DNA of 64,000 nucleotides from CALLPQ01 sp038531745 (GTDB lineage: Bacteria; Pseudomonadota; Alphaproteobacteria; Caulobacterales; Parvularculaceae). Position numbers and translations under genes: made by a program. Shown piece after piece: positions 62,416-64,000 of the stretch. Where the stretch lies: contig JBCBBJ010000012.1 of NCBI GenBank assembly GCA_038531745.1, forward strand, positions 1-64,000, given 5' to 3'. Each line of letters opens with the position of its first letter. Position 1 is the stretch's first letter. The notes under the pieces are model-generated. The model saw only the letters and a list, made by a program, of their open reading frames with translations, searched no databases and was not told the DNA's origin.

Positions 62416-62560
62416 GGCATTTCCTCATATTTTTTTGTGTCGCATTTCGCGCGTGATCGCGCACCGGCGAAAAAGACGCGGCCATCCCTCTTTTTATTTG
62501 ACCAGACCCGTAAAATAGCAAGGCAAAACATCAATGCGGCGCCGCGTCGTGCCTCATCAC

Positions 62561-63547
62561 TCAATCGGGCTCCACCGGGAACGGGCCATCGTCAAATGTT
62601 TCCTGATGATAGCCTTTTGACCCCACCGCACGCGACAGGTCGCTAAAAGGCGAACGGTTATCGCGCAACGCATCTATGGCGGCGGCGAACGTGTACCGGG
62701 GCACCCATTTCAGGTCCGCCTGCGCGCGGGCCGAAACATAGACCCTGTCCAATGTTGCCGGCAAATGCCAACCCCGTTCGATCATCACATCTTTACACGG
62801 ATGATATCGCTCAATCACGGCCGCCGCATCGGTTCGCAAATCGGTCAGGTCTTGCGACGAAAAAGGACTGGGCGCACTGACCACATACCGGTTAAAGCCG
62901 AGCGCGGGTGCTTTTTCGGCCGCACAAAAATGCGCGCTGACCATATCAGCAATATCCGCACGCCGATTTAACAGCTCAATCACTTTAAGATTTTCAGTGC
63001 TAAACTGATCGCGAGCGGACGCCTGATCATCCTCCTCAGGGAAAAACCGCGAAACCCGCAAGACGATACACGGCAGCCTATGTTTCTGATGCACCAGCGC
63101 GCAAAGCGCCTCCGCCGCCAGTTTTGTGATGCCATAGATATTTTTTGGGATCGGGGTTAGCGCCTCATCGACCCAGATGGCCGGTCCATCCGGCTCGGGT
63201 CGCATGGCAAAGCCAAATGTGCTCGTGGTGCTGGTAAAAACAAACGCGCCCACACCCGCCGCCACCGCCGCCTCCAAAAGCGTCAGTGTACCGCTGATAT
63301 TGACATCAACAAAGTCCTGCCGCGTATGGGTGACCACATGGGGTTTATGGAGGGTTGCCGTATGAAAAACCGTCTCAACGCCCACCATGGCCTCGCGCAC
63401 AAAGGCCGGATCCGTGATCGACCCGGTCATGTGGGTGTGGGTGCCGGCCTGAAGATCAATCCCGCGCCACGGCCGACTGGCCGCTTCACAGGTACGGGCG
63501 AGCGCTTCACCCAAATGCCCTGAACTGCCGGTGATCAGTATCGCCAT
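62561..63547 (-). CDS. NAD-dependent epimerase/dehydratase family protein
   Basis: An extended-SDR protein of 328 residues. The NAD(P) motif is TGSSGHLGEAL (6-16). The catalytic triad appears intact, with Thr/Ser in FTSTTSTFG and Tyr-Lys in IYGITKLAAEAL. It is closer to sugar-nucleotide epimerases than to classical SDRs, but the substrate is unknown. The 3' half (RFFPEEDDQ onward) is less typical. It follows the truncated DUF1365 gene on the same strand by 39 bases and may share its transcript. Confidence 0.88.
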   Translation of the reverse strand: MAILITGSSGHLGEALARTCEAASRPWRGIDLQAGTHTHMTGSITDPAFVREAMVGVETVFHTATLHKPHVVTHTRQDFVDVNISGTLTLLEAAVAAGVGAFVFTSTTSTFGFAMRPEPDGPAIWVDEALTPIPKNIYGITKLAAEALCALVHQKHRLPCIVLRVSRFFPEEDDQASARDQFSTENLKVIELLNRRADIADMVSAHFCAAEKAPALGFNRYVVSAPSPFSSQDLTDLRTDAAAVIERYHPCKDVMIERGWHLPATLDRVYVSARAQADLKWVPRYTFAAAIDALRDNRSPFSDLSRAVGSKGYHQETFDDGPFPVEPD

Positions 63548-63586
63548 GGGGCTCGTGTCCTTTCTGCTGATTTGCCTCGCGCCTGA

Positions 63587-64000
63587 TCATGCTGAAGGCG
63601 CGGGGGGTGGGCGCACCACCGTCACCGGGTTCACCGGATCAGGATCACCGGCGCGCAGACGCAGGCCTTTCAGAACAAGCTTGACCGCCTCCCAATGGAT
63701 ACCGGCAACAACCTTTGCCGTCATCAGCGGGTAGCGCCAGAAACAGCGGCGCAGGGTTTGATCATTAAGCGGATGCCAATCCCCACCAAAACTCGTCAGC
63801 AATAACGGGCCATCGCCATCATCAACCTGAATGGCAAGGTTCAGGCGCTGATCGGGGATGGGCACACTAAATCGATAGGTCATCGCCATATCAACAAAAG
63901 GCGACACATGAAATTTTTTATTTGTGTACTGCACAATTGGTTGATCGCCTCGTGTTGGACCATCAACCGGGATCAGATAGCTATGGCGCCCACCAAAGGT
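63587..64000 (-). CDS. DUF1365 protein (5' truncated by the window end)
   Basis: The C-terminal 137 residues of a DUF1365 (COG3496) protein. The frame is open to base 64000 and reads TFGGRHSYLIPVD, then KKFHVSPFVDMAMTYRFSVP and YPLMTAKVVAGIHWEAVKLV, all diagnostic. The family usually lies beside an amine-oxidase-like flavoprotein and a cyclopropane-fatty-acid synthase-like gene, so these may lie just beyond the window. Function is unproven. Confidence 0.9.
   Translation of the reverse strand, partial: TFGGRHSYLIPVDGPTRGDQPIVQYTNKKFHVSPFVDMAMTYRFSVPIPDQRLNLAIQVDDGDGPLLLTSFGGDWHPLNDQTLRRCFWRYPLMTAKVVAGIHWEAVKLVLKGLRLRAGDPDPVNPVTVVRPPPAPSA

Overview
The window looks like chromosomal DNA of an alphaproteobacterium. 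It is GC-rich and carries several marks of that class: COQ9, two YdcH/DUF465 proteins, a DUF1467 protein, the birA-coaX-rnj-DUF1467 gene order, a direct-repeat LexA box of the form GTTC-N7-GTTC between ssb and uvrA, and dispersed palindromes with CCCCGCGA/TCGCGGGG arms. The order within the class cannot be settled from sequence alone. I saw no rRNA, tRNA, CRISPR array, transposase or prophage.

Layout. 1-1512: the end of an unidentified gene, then a minus-strand run of small, mostly membrane proteins. 1640-5616: four genes of the Anbu (ancestral proteasome-like) cluster: ATP-grasp, alpha-E, transglutaminase, Anbu. 5655-5902: a repeat island. 5924-8997: UDP-glucose dehydrogenase and a polyprenyl-phosphate sugar transferase; galU at 22161 supplies UDP-glucose to the same surface-polysaccharide chemistry. 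9139-11756: cysQ, a GST and queG. 11848-16324: a lysine-rich histone H1-like protein, ssb and uvrA. 16505-22132: a lipoprotein metallopeptidase, an S9 peptidase, a DUF502 protein and a DUF3089 protein lacking the usual serine. 23135-31138: an overlapping minus-strand operon of alpha-2-macroglobulin, PBP1C and an SNase-like protein. 31389-38846: a membrane protein, topA, a MipA/OmpV protein, rpsU, an MFS transporter and coq9. 39038-40671: purEK with a strongly structured upstream region.

41138-50154: a GGDEF protein, two DUF465 proteins, a TIGR02444 protein, a degenerate SDR, birA, coaX, RNase J, a DUF1467 protein and mgtE. A long palindromic element lies between the DUF1467 gene and mgtE. 50483-53193: ilvBN with a leader peptide that looks like an attenuator. 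53231-55695: an overlapping pair made of a beta-propeller lipoprotein and an unrecognised protein. 55813-64000: a GNAT enzyme, a PurL-BolA fusion with an extra internal PurL segment, a LuxR-type regulator, a strong candidate sRNA, a two-subunit 3-oxoacid CoA-transferase, an epimerase-like protein and a truncated DUF1365 gene.

The points most worth following up are the PurL-BolA fusion with its retained internal ribosome-binding site and PurL insert, the terminated orphan RNA locus at 60780-61049, the ilvB leader, the Anbu cluster, the two enzyme-family proteins lacking catalytic residues, and the shared lysine-rich tails of the H1-like protein, TopA and UvrA.
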